Source of the DNA: Flavobacteriia bacterium
GTDB taxonomy: Bacteria > Bacteroidota > Bacteroidia > Flavobacteriales > Flavobacteriaceae
Direction of reading: 5' to 3'
Length of the DNA: 64,000 bases
Assembly (NCBI GenBank): GCA_013298525.1
Contig: JAAFHW010000003.1
Span: 13,247-77,246 of the forward strand
Shown: positions 52,584-61,934 of the stretch, one piece after another
How positions within the stretch are numbered: position 1 is the first letter of the stretch
Layout of the letters: each line of letters starts with the position of its first letter
Program-made: the position numbers and the translations under genes
Notes under the pieces: model-generated
What the model was told of the DNA's origin: nothing
Seen by the model: the letters and a program-made list of their open reading frames with translations, nothing else
The model's database searches: none

Positions 52584-53183
52584 CCATAGTATCCACAAAA
52601 GCACCTGCGGAAGCATTCCTGCTGCATATCCTATAATTAATTCTTCTATTGTGTGAGCTTTCATTACTAATCTCGATGAAGCAACAATTCCTGTTATTAA
52701 AAACAATGATGCAATGGTATAAATGATGTTTAACTCATTATGCATGCTCAATCCAATTACAAAAAAACTAAGAGCACTCATTGCAATCATGTGAATACTT
52801 GCTTTGATTTTAACAAAAATTAATGCGAAGGCAATAAAGGTGCTACCAATTCCTCCAAGAAAGAAAAAATACAATTCAGGAAATCGTTCTATGGTAACAC
52901 TTTTCTGAATTAAAACTGCAGTTAAAATCATTTGCATTAACAACGGAATTTTTCTTTGCGACAAGTCAGAGAGCATTATGGTATCTACTTTACCAAATGT
53001 TCTTAGTAAATAAAAGAAAGATAGTGGAAGGAAAAATGTAATTATAATTACTTGAAGCAACAGCAAATAATATTGTTCTGTTATGTAATAATTACCTCCA
53101 AAAAGTATATAAAAAACTGTTCCCAATATTGGAATGAAAATAGGATGGAAGAGATACGAAAAAAAAGGAAGTATTTTTTTCAA
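52578..53183 (-). CDS. PAP2-like integral membrane protein (degenerate phosphatase motifs)
   Basis: This 201-residue protein has about six hydrophobic helices. The C-terminal ASSRLVMKAHTIEELIIGYAAG resembles PAP2 motif 3 (SR-x5-H-x3-D), with Glu in place of the final Asp. Motifs 1 and 2 (KX6RP, PSGH) are not clear; only SQRKIP and KASIHMIAM are seen. It may be a PAP2 relative with altered or lost activity. The start codon is TTG at 53183 (MKKILPFF), since no nearby in-frame ATG exists, and a TATATTTG promoter box lies just upstream. Confidence 0.7.
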   Translation of the reverse strand: MKKILPFFSYLFHPIFIPILGTVFYILFGGNYYITEQYYLLLLQVIIITFFLPLSFFYLLRTFGKVDTIMLSDLSQRKIPLLMQMILTAVLIQKSVTIERFPELYFFFLGGIGSTFIAFALIFVKIKASIHMIAMSALSFFVIGLSMHNELNIIYTIASLFLITGIVASSRLVMKAHTIEELIIGYAAGMLPQVLLWILWL

Positions 53184-53201
53184 AGTGAATTATTTGATAA
53201 A

Positions 53202-53209
53202 CAAATATA
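53202..53209 (-). promoter_or_regulatory. -7 box before the PAP2-like gene
   Basis: TATATTTG on the minus strand fits TAnnTTTG, 18 bases before the TTG start at 53183. It supports that start choice. Confidence 0.45.
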
Positions 53210-53221
53210 AGATTTTTAGAA

Positions 53222-54688
53222 TTAAATCTTCTTCCTCATTCGAGCCACAGGAATATCTAATTGTTCACGATATTTTGCAATAGTTCTTCTAGCAATAGGA
53301 TAACCTTTTTCCTTTAAAATTTCTGCCAATTGATCGTCTGGAAGTGGTTTGCTTTTATCTTCTTCTTCAATAGTATTTTGAAGAATTTTTTTGATTTCTA
53401 AAGTAGAAACATCTTCACCTTGATCGTTTTTCATGGCTTCAGAGAAGAATTCTTTTATCAATTTTGTACCATAAGGTGTGTCAACATATTTGCTATTTGC
53501 CACACGAGAAACAGTTGAAATATCCAAACCAACCATATCAGCAATATCTTTCAGAATCATTGGTTTCATTGAAGTTTCTTCACCATCAAGGAAATATTCT
53601 TGTTGAAAATGCATGATGGCATTCATGGTAACAAATAGTGTTTCCTGACGTTGTTTTATAGCATCAATAAACCATTTAGCTGAATCTAATTTTTGCTTAA
53701 TAAACTGAACTGCATCTTTTTGAGAATTCGATTTGTCTCTCGAATCTTTATAGGTTTGCATCATTTCTTGATAATCTTTAGAAACGTGCAATGATGGAGC
53801 ATTTCGTCCATTTAAAGTTAATTCTAATTCACCATCGTTAATTCTGATAGCAAAATCGGGAACAATATTTTCGGTAACTTTATTATTTCCTGTAAAAGAA
53901 CCTCCTGGTTTTGGATTTAATTTTTCAATTTCATGAATTGTTTTTTTCAAATGATCTTGAGAAATTCCGTATTTCTGTAATAATTTGTCGTAATGTTTTT
54001 TGGTAAAAGCATCAAATTGATTTCCGATGATATCAATGGCTAAATCAACATATTCTGTAGGAGTTTTATGTTTCAATTGCAACAACAAACATTCTTGCAA
54101 GTCACGTGCGCCAACGCCTGCAGGCTCTAATTCGTGAATGATGTGCAACATTTTTTCAACCATTTTCTCATCAGTATAAATACCTTGAGTAAAAGCCATA
54201 TCGTCAACGATATCTTGAATGTCACGACGTAAATAACCATCATCATCAATACTTCCAACAAGGAATTCGGCAATATCTCTTTGCTCGTCTGAAAGTATAA
54301 AAGTATTCAATTGATTAATTAAATCTTGATGAAAACTTACAGGTGCAGCAAATGGACTTTCACGATCATCGTCGTCGTCACTATAATTATTTGATTGAAG
54401 TTTGTAATCTGGTGTTTCGTCGTCACTCAAATATTCATCGATGTTTATGTCATCAGCTTCAATGTTGTCGCTTCCTTCATAATCATCATATTCGTCATTG
54501 TTGTCAAGTTCATCCTTTTCATAAACTTCTTCTTCATCTTTACCCGATTCTAAAGCCGGATTCTCATTCATTTCCTCCAATAATCGTTGCTCAAATGCCA
54601 ACGTAGGCAATTGAATCAACTTCATCAACTGAATTTGTTGAGGAGATAATTTTTGAGATAATTTGAATTGTAAGTTTTGCTTTAACAT
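53222..54688 (-). CDS. rpoN: RNA polymerase sigma-54 factor
   Basis: This alternative sigma factor uses -24/-12 promoters and needs AAA+ activators. It has 488 residues. Region I is QFKLSQKLSPQQIQLMKLIQLPTLAFEQRLLEEM, followed by a highly acidic region II (about 50-110) and the core-binding and DNA-binding domains. The RpoN box is YPIARRTIAKYREQLDIP near the C-terminus. No sigma-54 activator (AAA+ enhancer-binding) gene was seen in the window. The leader has a TTTATTGTTTA inverted repeat around a TATATTTG box. Confidence 0.96.
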   Translation of the reverse strand: MLKQNLQFKLSQKLSPQQIQLMKLIQLPTLAFEQRLLEEMNENPALESGKDEEEVYEKDELDNNDEYDDYEGSDNIEADDINIDEYLSDDETPDYKLQSNNYSDDDDDRESPFAAPVSFHQDLINQLNTFILSDEQRDIAEFLVGSIDDDGYLRRDIQDIVDDMAFTQGIYTDEKMVEKMLHIIHELEPAGVGARDLQECLLLQLKHKTPTEYVDLAIDIIGNQFDAFTKKHYDKLLQKYGISQDHLKKTIHEIEKLNPKPGGSFTGNNKVTENIVPDFAIRINDGELELTLNGRNAPSLHVSKDYQEMMQTYKDSRDKSNSQKDAVQFIKQKLDSAKWFIDAIKQRQETLFVTMNAIMHFQQEYFLDGEETSMKPMILKDIADMVGLDISTVSRVANSKYVDTPYGTKLIKEFFSEAMKNDQGEDVSTLEIKKILQNTIEEEDKSKPLPDDQLAEILKEKGYPIARRTIAKYREQLDIPVARMRKKI

Positions 54689-54690
54689 TT

Positions 54691-54756
54691 TTATTGTTTG
54701 TGGTTTGTGGTTTATTGTTTATGGCTGATAGAAACAACCAAATATAAACAATAAAC
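54691..54756. repeat. Phrase repeats and inverted repeat upstream of rpoN
   Basis: TGTTTGTGGTTTGTGGTTTA contains 7-base GTTTGTG units. TTTATTGTTTA (54711-54721) is matched by TAAACAATAAA (54745-54755), an 11-base perfect inverted repeat around the -7 box at 54739-54746. Confidence 0.75.
54739..54746 (-). promoter_or_regulatory. -7 box before rpoN
   Basis: TATATTTG on the minus strand fits TAnnTTTG, about 50 bases before the rpoN ATG. The -33 region is not clear. Confidence 0.5.
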
Positions 54757-54761
54757 ATTTT

Positions 54762-56195
54762 TTAAAATTCCGCGTTTTGTGGTGTTCTTGGAAAAGGAAT
54801 TACGTCTCTAATATTAGACATTCCTGTTACAAACAACACCAATCTTTCAAATCCTAATCCGAAACCTGAATGAACTGCTGAACCAAATCTTCTAGTATCT
54901 AAATACCACCAAAGTTCTTCTTCGTCGATTCCTAATGCTTTCATTTTTTCAACTAAAACATCGTAGCGTTCTTCTCTTTGCGAACCACCAACGATTTCTC
55001 CAATTCCTGGGAACAAAATATCCATTGCACGAACCGTTTTTCCATCTTCGTTCAAACGCATATAAAATGCTTTGATGTTAGCAGGATAATCAAACAAAAT
55101 TACAGGACATTTGAAGTGTTTTTCAACTAAATATCTTTCGTGCTCACTTTGCAAATCTGCACCCCATTCGTTGATGATATAATTGAATTTTTTCTTTTTA
55201 TTTGGAGTACAATCTCTTAAAATATCAATAGCTTCAGTGTAAGAAACACGTTTGAAATTGTTTTCTAAAACAAAATTCAATTTTTCTAACAAAGCCATTT
55301 CGCTTCTATCAGCTTGTGGTTTTGATTTTTCTTCTTCCAACAAACGACCTTCTAAAAACTTCAAATCGTCTTGGCATTTCTCCATCGTATATTTAATTAC
55401 GTATTGGATAAAATCTTCCGCCAAATCCATATTGTCGTTCAAATCATTGAAAGCTACTTCTGGCTCAATCATCCAAAATTCTGCTAAGTGACGAGAAGTG
55501 TTAGAGTTTTCAGCTCTAAATGTTGGTCCGAATGTATAAATTTGACCTAATGCCATAGCAAAAGTTTCTCCTTCTAATTGACCAGAAACCGTAAGATTAG
55601 TCTCTTTTCCGAAGAAATCTTCTTTATAATTTACTTTTCCGTCTTCTGTTCTTGGTGTGTTGTCAAATGGTAAAGCGGTAACTTTAAACATTTCTCCTGC
55701 ACCTTCCGCATCTGAACCTGTGATGATAGGTGTGTTTACATACACAAATCCTTTTTCTTGAAAATAAGTATGAACTGCATGAGCCAAAACAGAACGAACT
55801 CTCATAATTGCTCCAAAAGCATTGGTTCTAACTCTTAAGTGTGCGTTTTCACGTAAAAATTCTAAAGAGTGTTTCTTAGGTTGCATTGGGAATTTCTCAG
55901 CATCTGAATCTCCTAAAATTTCTAATTTAGAAACTTGAATTTCATATTTCTGACCTGCGCCTTTGCTTTCTACTAATTCACCAATTACAGAAACAGCTGC
56001 ACCAGTTGTAATTCTTTTTAAAGTTTCTTCAGGTGTGTTTTCAAAATCGACAACACATTGAATATTGTTAATTGTCGAACCATCGTTCAACGCTATAAAT
56101 TGATTGTTTCTAAAAGTTCTAACCCAACCTTTTGCATTTACTTCATAATTCGCTTTCGAGCTATTTAATAAGTCTTTAACTTTTGTATGTTTCAT
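54762..56195 (-). CDS. asnS: Asparaginyl-tRNA synthetase
   Basis: This class II synthetase charges tRNA-Asn. The 477-residue protein has an N-terminal OB fold ([19 protein letters not shown]), motif 2 in [21 protein letters not shown], and motif 3 in [15 protein letters not shown]. It is shorter than AspRS and lacks its large insertion, as expected for AsnRS. It stands between the MMPL transporter and rpoN, with its own promoter box upstream. Confidence 0.95.
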   Translation of the reverse strand: MKHTKVKDLLNSSKANYEVNAKGWVRTFRNNQFIALNDGSTINNIQCVVDFENTPEETLKRITTGAAVSVIGELVESKGAGQKYEIQVSKLEILGDSDAEKFPMQPKKHSLEFLRENAHLRVRTNAFGAIMRVRSVLAHAVHTYFQEKGFVYVNTPIITGSDAEGAGEMFKVTALPFDNTPRTEDGKVNYKEDFFGKETNLTVSGQLEGETFAMALGQIYTFGPTFRAENSNTSRHLAEFWMIEPEVAFNDLNDNMDLAEDFIQYVIKYTMEKCQDDLKFLEGRLLEEEKSKPQADRSEMALLEKLNFVLENNFKRVSYTEAIDILRDCTPNKKKKFNYIINEWGADLQSEHERYLVEKHFKCPVILFDYPANIKAFYMRLNEDGKTVRAMDILFPGIGEIVGGSQREERYDVLVEKMKALGIDEEELWWYLDTRRFGSAVHSGFGLGFERLVLFVTGMSNIRDVIPFPRTPQNAEF

Positions 56196-56234
56196 TTTAA
56201 TATTAGATTTTAAATATTAGATATCAGATATCTT
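56196..56234. repeat. ATATTAGAT-type phrase repeat upstream of asnS
   Basis: The gap carries AATATTAGATTTTAAATATTAG followed by ATATCAGATATC, a short degenerate repeat with a TAGATATCAGATATC palindrome-like end. The asnS -7 box lies just beyond it. Confidence 0.6.
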
Positions 56235-56237
56235 ATG

Positions 56238-56245
56238 CAAATATA
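56238..56245 (-). promoter_or_regulatory. -7 box of the asnS promoter
   Basis: TATATTTG on the minus strand fits TAnnTTTG, 42 bases before the asnS ATG. The -33 element is weak. Confidence 0.5.
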
Positions 56246-56247
56246 AA

Positions 56248-58668
56248 TTAATTATTTTTCTTTTCTAATTCGTCCAACTCTTCATCAGTATGTTCTAAAA
56301 TATCAAAAGTTGGCTCTTTTAGTTCTTGTTCGTTTGCTAATGTTTTATTCAAAGTTAATACTAATGATGGAAGTAAAACTAAATTGGATAACATTCCGAA
56401 AAATAGGGTTAAAGCTACCAATCCACCAAGAGCGATGGTTCCACCAAAACTTGATAACATGAATACCGAAAATCCAAAGAATAATACGATTGATGTATAA
56501 AACATACTGATTCCGGCATCGTCAAAGGTCGCAAAAACCGATTTTTTTATCTTCCAATCGTTTCTTGAAAGTTCTAATCGATATTGTGCTAAGAATCGTA
56601 ACGTATCATCAACTGACATTCCAAAAGCAATTCCGAAAACTAATATTGTAGATGGTTTTAACGGAATTCCTAAAAATCCCATCAATCCTGCGGTCATTAA
56701 AAGAGGTAATAAATTTGGAATAATAGATACCAAAACCATTTTGAATGAACGGAACATTATTGCCACCAATCCTGCTGTAATTAAAAACGCAAACAATAAT
56801 GATGATAATAGATTGTTTAACAAATATTTAGTTCCTTTTTGGAAAACTAATGATTTTCCAGTGATAATCACTTCATATTTTGGTGATGGAAATATTTTGT
56901 TGATTTTATTTCTCAATTGTGTTTCAATTGATTTCATCTTTTCACCATTTTCGTCTTTTATGAAAGTAGTGATTCTGGCAACACTTCCATCATTAGAAAT
57001 GTAACTTTTCAACTGATTTTCTTTTGAATTTTTAAGAGAATTTTTGATATAAGGCAACAACGCAAACTCTTCATTTGGCGAAGGCAAAGTGTAAAAATCT
57101 GGATTTCCGTTGTAGTAAGCTTGGTTGAAACTTTTGGCAACATTTACAATTGACAATGGTTTAGAAAGTTCAGGAATATCAGTTATCGTTTCTTCCAAGT
57201 CTTCCATTCTTCGCAAATTGGTCAACTTCATAGCACCATTTTTCTTTTTGGTGTCAATCATAATTTCCAAAGGCATTACACCATCAAATTCTTTTTCAAA
57301 GAAACGAATGTCGTCAAAGAAAGCCGATTTTTTAGGCATGTCCTCAATAATACTTCCCGAAATTCGAATTTCATAAATTCCGATGATTCCAAAAACTAAA
57401 AGAATTACTGCGGTTACATAAACTCCAACACGATTGAATTTTACAGTTCGAACAATCCAATTCATGAAAGAAGTAAGATATTCTCGCTCTAAATGTCCAA
57501 GATGTCTTGGAATTGGCGATGGAATGTAACTAAAGAAAATTGGAATAATAATCAAACAAAGCAGATAAATAGCGATGATATTAATTGATGTTACTACTCC
57601 AAATTCTGACAATAAAGTATTATTTGTGGCAATAAAAGTTGCAAAACCAAACGCAGTTGTTAAGTTAGTCATCAAAGTTGCCGTTCCGGTTTTTGTAATT
57701 ACACGTTGAAGCGCTTTGGCTTTATTAGCGTGTTTTTGATATTCTTGATGATATTTATTAATGAAGAAAATACAGTTCGGAATTCCAATTACAATTACCA
57801 ATGTTGGAACTAAAGCAGTTAAAACTGTGATTTCATAACCCATTAATGCAATGATTCCAAAAGACCACATTACACCAATAATTACTATTACTAAGGAAAT
57901 TAAAGTAGCTCTAAACGAACGGAAGAAAAAGAAGAAAATTAAGGAGGTAATCAGTAAAGCTGCTCCAATAAATATTCCAATTTCGTCTACTATGGTTTTG
58001 GCGTTTAATGTTCTAATGTAGGGCATTCCTGAGGTATGCAATTCAATTCCGGTCTCCTCTTTAAATTTATTTAATTTCGGAATCAGATTATGTAAAACAT
58101 ATTCTTTTCTTGCAATGGTATTTACAATTTTCTTATCTAAATAAACCGCAGAACGAATGGCGCCTGATTTTTTATTAAACAACAAACCTTCATAAAAAGG
58201 CATTTTGTTGAACAATTCCGATTTAATTTGTTTTAAATAATTCTCATCAAGCGTTTTTGATTGATCAACTAAAGGTTTTAGTTCAAATGTTTGTGATGAG
58301 TCGTTTTTGGTAAGTTTTTGAAGATTATCGACGGTGATTACCAATTCAATTTCTTTGTCAGATTTTATTTGATGCATTAATTCACTCCATTTTTTATAAA
58401 TTTCTGGAGTAAATAATTTTTTATCTTTTGTAGCAATAACTATAAGATTTCCTTCTTCACCAAAGTTTTTTAGAAAGCTATTATAGTCTAGATTTACCTT
58501 GTCATCAGCAGGAATTAAGTTGGCTTCTGTGTGCGTAAATTTCAAGTCTTTCCATTGAAAAGCCATTAGAATTGTAATTAATACAACTAAGCACAAGAGT
58601 AAAATTCTATTTCTAAGGATAATTCGGGCAATTAATTCCCAAAAACCAATACCTAATAACTTTTTCAT
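56248..58668 (-). CDS. MMPL/RND-superfamily membrane transporter
   Basis: This is an RND-superfamily exporter of the MMPL/hydrophobe family. It has 806 residues and about 12 transmembrane helices in two halves, each preceded by a large periplasmic loop. Signatures are VVLITILMAFQWKDLKFTHTEANLIP at the N-terminus, helices around GFATFIATNNTLLSEFG, and FGIAFGMSVDDTLRFLAQYRLEL in the second half, with the proton-relay aspartates. The C-terminus is charged. The substrate may be a lipid or other hydrophobic compound, which is inference from the family. Confidence 0.88.
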   Translation of the reverse strand: MKKLLGIGFWELIARIILRNRILLLCLVVLITILMAFQWKDLKFTHTEANLIPADDKVNLDYNSFLKNFGEEGNLIVIATKDKKLFTPEIYKKWSELMHQIKSDKEIELVITVDNLQKLTKNDSSQTFELKPLVDQSKTLDENYLKQIKSELFNKMPFYEGLLFNKKSGAIRSAVYLDKKIVNTIARKEYVLHNLIPKLNKFKEETGIELHTSGMPYIRTLNAKTIVDEIGIFIGAALLITSLIFFFFFRSFRATLISLVIVIIGVMWSFGIIALMGYEITVLTALVPTLVIVIGIPNCIFFINKYHQEYQKHANKAKALQRVITKTGTATLMTNLTTAFGFATFIATNNTLLSEFGVVTSINIIAIYLLCLIIIPIFFSYIPSPIPRHLGHLEREYLTSFMNWIVRTVKFNRVGVYVTAVILLVFGIIGIYEIRISGSIIEDMPKKSAFFDDIRFFEKEFDGVMPLEIMIDTKKKNGAMKLTNLRRMEDLEETITDIPELSKPLSIVNVAKSFNQAYYNGNPDFYTLPSPNEEFALLPYIKNSLKNSKENQLKSYISNDGSVARITTFIKDENGEKMKSIETQLRNKINKIFPSPKYEVIITGKSLVFQKGTKYLLNNLLSSLLFAFLITAGLVAIMFRSFKMVLVSIIPNLLPLLMTAGLMGFLGIPLKPSTILVFGIAFGMSVDDTLRFLAQYRLELSRNDWKIKKSVFATFDDAGISMFYTSIVLFFGFSVFMLSSFGGTIALGGLVALTLFFGMLSNLVLLPSLVLTLNKTLANEQELKEPTFDILEHTDEELDELEKKNN

Positions 58669-58688
58669 TTGAAAATTTAAAACGAGTG

Positions 58689-58696
58689 CAAAGGTA
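58689..58696 (-). promoter_or_regulatory. -7 box of the MMPL transporter promoter
   Basis: TACCTTTG on the minus strand fits TAnnTTTG, about 21 bases before the ATG at 58668. It is divergent from the antiporter promoter. Confidence 0.55.
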
Positions 58697-58707
58697 GTGA
58701 AAAGCGC

Positions 58708-58737
58708 TTGAAATTAAAGAACTAAATCATACTTTTG
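58708..58737 (+). promoter_or_regulatory. Promoter of the cation/proton antiporter gene
   Basis: TTG, a 19-base spacer and TACTTTTG match the Bacteroidota consensus exactly. The leader to the ATG at 58854 would be about 110 bases and contains two TTTACAATT repeats. Confidence 0.65.
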
Positions 58738-58853
58738 TGTAGAAATTTGACTTAAACTTCTGTAAGTAAATTTTATATTAATTTTATATCATTTTACAAT
58801 TTTACAATTAAGTTTTCTCATATTTGTAGTGTAATAAAAGTTGCTTGAGGAAA

Positions 58854-61121
58854 ATGAGGAAATTTAAGAATGGAATATTTTATATTGGTGTAACAGGAGG
58901 GTTTATTGCACTTATGTTTTGGATTGTTACTAAAGGGAAATCTTTAGAAATAGGAAGAAATGTAATAGCTAAAACATCTAATGATTCCCTTTTTGGTCAA
59001 TTTCTAAATTCACTAATACACAACTTAAAACATCCTTTAGCAATATTGCTATTGCAAATTATCACCATAATAATTGTGGCTCGTTTCTTTGGATGGATTT
59101 TCAGAAAAATTGGACAACCAAGTGTTATTGGCGAAATTATTGCCGGAATTTTTCTAGGTCCATCTGTTGTTGGAATGTATATGCCAGAATATTCTGCCAT
59201 GCTTTTTCCTGTTGAATCTTTAGGAAATTTACAGTTTTTAAGTCAAATTGGATTAATTCTTTTCATGTTCGTCATAGGAATGGAACTTGATTTGAAGGTT
59301 TTGAAAAACAAAGCCAATGAAGCTGTTGTAATTAGTCATGCAAGTATCGTTTTTCCTTTTGCACTCGGAATTGGATTATCCTATTTTATTTATCACAAAT
59401 TTGCACCACAAGGAGTTGAATTTTTGTCGTTTAGTTTGTTCATGGGAATTGCTATGAGTATAACGGCATTCCCAGTTTTAGCAAGAATTGTTCAAGAAAG
59501 AGGGATCCATAAAACAAAACTCGGAACTATTGTAATTACTTGTGCTGCAGCCGATGATATTACCGCTTGGTGTTTACTTGCAGCAGTTATTGCTATTGTA
59601 AAAGCAGGAACTTTTATGAGTTCACTTTATATCATTCTTTTAGCAACAGTTTATGTTTTGATGATGCTTTTTGTGGTAAAACCGTTCCTCAAAAAAATTG
59701 GAGATTTATATGCGAAAAGAGATAATTTGAGCAAACCTGTTGTAGCCATCTTTCTTTTGACCTTAATTATTTCATCATATTTAACTGAAGTTATTGGAAT
59801 TCATGCACTTTTTGGTGCTTTCATGACTGGAGCTATTATGCCAGATATTATCAATATTAGAAAGATTTTTATAGAAAAAGTTGAAGATGTAGCATTGATT
59901 TTACTTCTTCCGTTGTTCTTTGTGTTCACAGGTTTACGAACCCAAATTGGTTTGATAAACGATCCTTATTTATGGAAAATTACAGGATGGATTATTCTTG
60001 TTGCTGTTGTAGGAAAGTTTGTTGGAAGTGCTTTAGCAGCAAAATTTGTTGGACAAAATTGGCGTGATAGTTTGACCATTGGAGCTTTGATGAATACTCG
60101 AGGATTGATGGAATTGGTTGTTCTTAATATTGGTTATGATTTAGGAGTTCTTTCTGCTGAAGTTTTTACAATGATGGTCATCATGGCTTTGGTAACAACT
60201 TTCATGACTGGTCCAGCGATTGATATTATTAATTATTTTTTCAAGCGAAGAGAAGTTATTATTCCTAAAGAAATTAGTAATAGTAGTTTTAAGATTTTGA
60301 TATCTTTTGGAAACAATGAAAAAGGAAAATCATTATTGCGTTTGGCCAATAGTTTTATAAAAAAGCAGAAAGAGAATTGCAATGTTACTGCCCTGCACTT
60401 GTCTTTGAGTGATGAGGTTCATTCTTATAATCTTGAGGAATATGAAAAAGAAACTTTTGAACCCATTTTGGAAGAATCTGAAGTTTTAAATCAAAAGTTG
60501 ACTACTATATTCAAATCAACCATTGATATTGAAACTGACATTGCCGATATTGCTGTTAGAGGTGAATATGATTTGGTTTTGGTTGGTTTAGGGAAATCAA
60601 TTTTTGAAGGTTCGTTTCTTGGAAAAGTACTTGGTTTTACAACCAGAATTATCAATCCAGATAGGTTGTTAGACAAATTCACAGGAAAAGAAGGTTTGTT
60701 TGAAAATTCTCCTTTTGATGATAGAACACGTTTAGTGATTTCAAAAACTAAAAAACCACTTGGAATTTTAATTGATAAAGACTTAGTAAAAGTAGACGAA
60801 GTTTTTGTTCCAATATTTGGTTCAGATGATACTTTTCTTATGGAATATTCGCAAAAGTTGATTTATAATAACGATACAAAAATCACTATTTTAGACATCA
60901 ATAATCAGGTAAAAAATAATTTTGTAATTGAAAACGCAATTAATGCACTTCAAAATTCTTATGCTGATAAAATCTCAATAATTGATGAAAGTCAAATGAA
61001 AGCTGGTTTTCTTTTGCAACAAGATATGATGATGATATCATTAGAAAGTTGGAAAAATCTAGTTGATTCAGAAAGTGTTTGGTTGAGTAATATTCCTTCG
61101 GTTTTGATTATTAAGCCATAG
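58854..61121 (+). CDS. Cation/proton antiporter (CPA2 type) with cytoplasmic C-terminal domain
   Basis: This is a monovalent cation/proton antiporter. The start is ATG 58854 (MRKFKNGIFYIG), with a GAGG-like sequence before it; the track's TTG at 58845 adds three residues. The protein has 755 residues. An N-terminal helix is followed by 12-13 membrane helices with IGQPSVIGEIIAGIFLGPSVVG, the conserved ITCAAADDITAWCLLA (Asp-Asp ion site) and LMNTRGLMELVVLNIGYDLG. A C-terminal region of about 280 residues resembles tandem universal-stress-protein-like folds. It is transcribed alone, divergent from the MMPL gene. Confidence 0.9.
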   Translation: MRKFKNGIFYIGVTGGFIALMFWIVTKGKSLEIGRNVIAKTSNDSLFGQFLNSLIHNLKHPLAILLLQIITIIIVARFFGWIFRKIGQPSVIGEIIAGIFLGPSVVGMYMPEYSAMLFPVESLGNLQFLSQIGLILFMFVIGMELDLKVLKNKANEAVVISHASIVFPFALGIGLSYFIYHKFAPQGVEFLSFSLFMGIAMSITAFPVLARIVQERGIHKTKLGTIVITCAAADDITAWCLLAAVIAIVKAGTFMSSLYIILLATVYVLMMLFVVKPFLKKIGDLYAKRDNLSKPVVAIFLLTLIISSYLTEVIGIHALFGAFMTGAIMPDIINIRKIFIEKVEDVALILLLPLFFVFTGLRTQIGLINDPYLWKITGWIILVAVVGKFVGSALAAKFVGQNWRDSLTIGALMNTRGLMELVVLNIGYDLGVLSAEVFTMMVIMALVTTFMTGPAIDIINYFFKRREVIIPKEISNSSFKILISFGNNEKGKSLLRLANSFIKKQKENCNVTALHLSLSDEVHSYNLEEYEKETFEPILEESEVLNQKLTTIFKSTIDIETDIADIAVRGEYDLVLVGLGKSIFEGSFLGKVLGFTTRIINPDRLLDKFTGKEGLFENSPFDDRTRLVISKTKKPLGILIDKDLVKVDEVFVPIFGSDDTFLMEYSQKLIYNNDTKITILDINNQVKNNFVIENAINALQNSYADKISIIDESQMKAGFLLQQDMMMISLESWKNLVDSESVWLSNIPSVLIIKP

Positions 61122-61178
61122 AATTAAAAATTAATTTTTAGTATTGAGTTTTTTTTAGATTAATAAATTAGTAAAAAA

Positions 61179-61892
61179 ATGAGAAATATATTTTTGCTTT
61201 TCTTGTCATTTTCTTTGATTAATTGTCAAAGTGAAAGAAAAAAAGAGAACAAAATATCTTTAATTAATCTATCAAAATTAGAAAAAGTTCAAAAAATTGA
61301 GCTTGAAGAAAATTTTACCGATAGCACGGAAATTGGTTTAAAAAGAAAATTTAAAATCAATTTAAAAAAATACAGAAGTCCCGATAGTGTTTATGTAGAA
61401 ATCAATCTTTACAAAAAGGCAGGAACAAATTGGATTAAAGTTCAAAGGTTAGAATTTTTAAAAGATGGCGTTTTAAGTTGTGATCCAAAAATTGAAGATT
61501 TTAATAATGATGGATTTAACGATTTTACTTTTCAATCTTCAATTGCTGGAAGAGGAGCAAATACAATTAGAAAATTATTTATTTTTGATAAAGAAAAATT
61601 AAAATTCATCAAAAATTCAGAAAATTTTCCAAACATACGTTATAACAAAGAATTAAATTGCATTGATGCTTTCAGGGTTTATGCAGGTTCTCAAACGGCT
61701 TTTGCTAAAATTGAAAAGGATAGTTTAAGAGAATTTGCTAATGTAGAAATATATGATGACACATTGAAAGTAAAGTATATTAGCAAAAACGGAAAGGAAA
61801 AATTATTAAAAATTGAGAAATATGAAAATGGTTATTTTCACAGATTTAAAAATTATAAACCATTAATAGAAGATGTTGAGTATAATAAATAA
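61179..61892 (+). CDS. Lipoprotein of unknown function with FG-GAP-like motif
   Basis: This 237-residue lipoprotein (MRNIFLLFLSFSLINCQSERKKENK) has lipobox LINC. The mature part contains PKIEDFNNDGFNDFTFQSS, a calcium-binding DxNxDGxxD-type motif seen in FG-GAP/VCBS-like repeats, with a beta-strand-rich remainder (IEIYDDTLKVKYISKNGKEKL-like). It stands alone 57 bases after the antiporter stop. Lys/Asn-rich, AT-rich codon use is slightly stronger than in its neighbours. No function is assigned. Confidence 0.82.
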   Translation: MRNIFLLFLSFSLINCQSERKKENKISLINLSKLEKVQKIELEENFTDSTEIGLKRKFKINLKKYRSPDSVYVEINLYKKAGTNWIKVQRLEFLKDGVLSCDPKIEDFNNDGFNDFTFQSSIAGRGANTIRKLFIFDKEKLKFIKNSENFPNIRYNKELNCIDAFRVYAGSQTAFAKIEKDSLREFANVEIYDDTLKVKYISKNGKEKLLKIEKYENGYFHRFKNYKPLIEDVEYNK

Positions 61893-61934
61893 TCAATCAA
61901 ACGAATGAATTTTTATTTTCATAATGTGATTTAC

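Noticed and set aside
61122-61178. AAAAATTAATTTTT after the antiporter gene as a terminator
   Set aside because: The palindrome is AT-only without a loop or a clear following T-run, so it is too weak to call.
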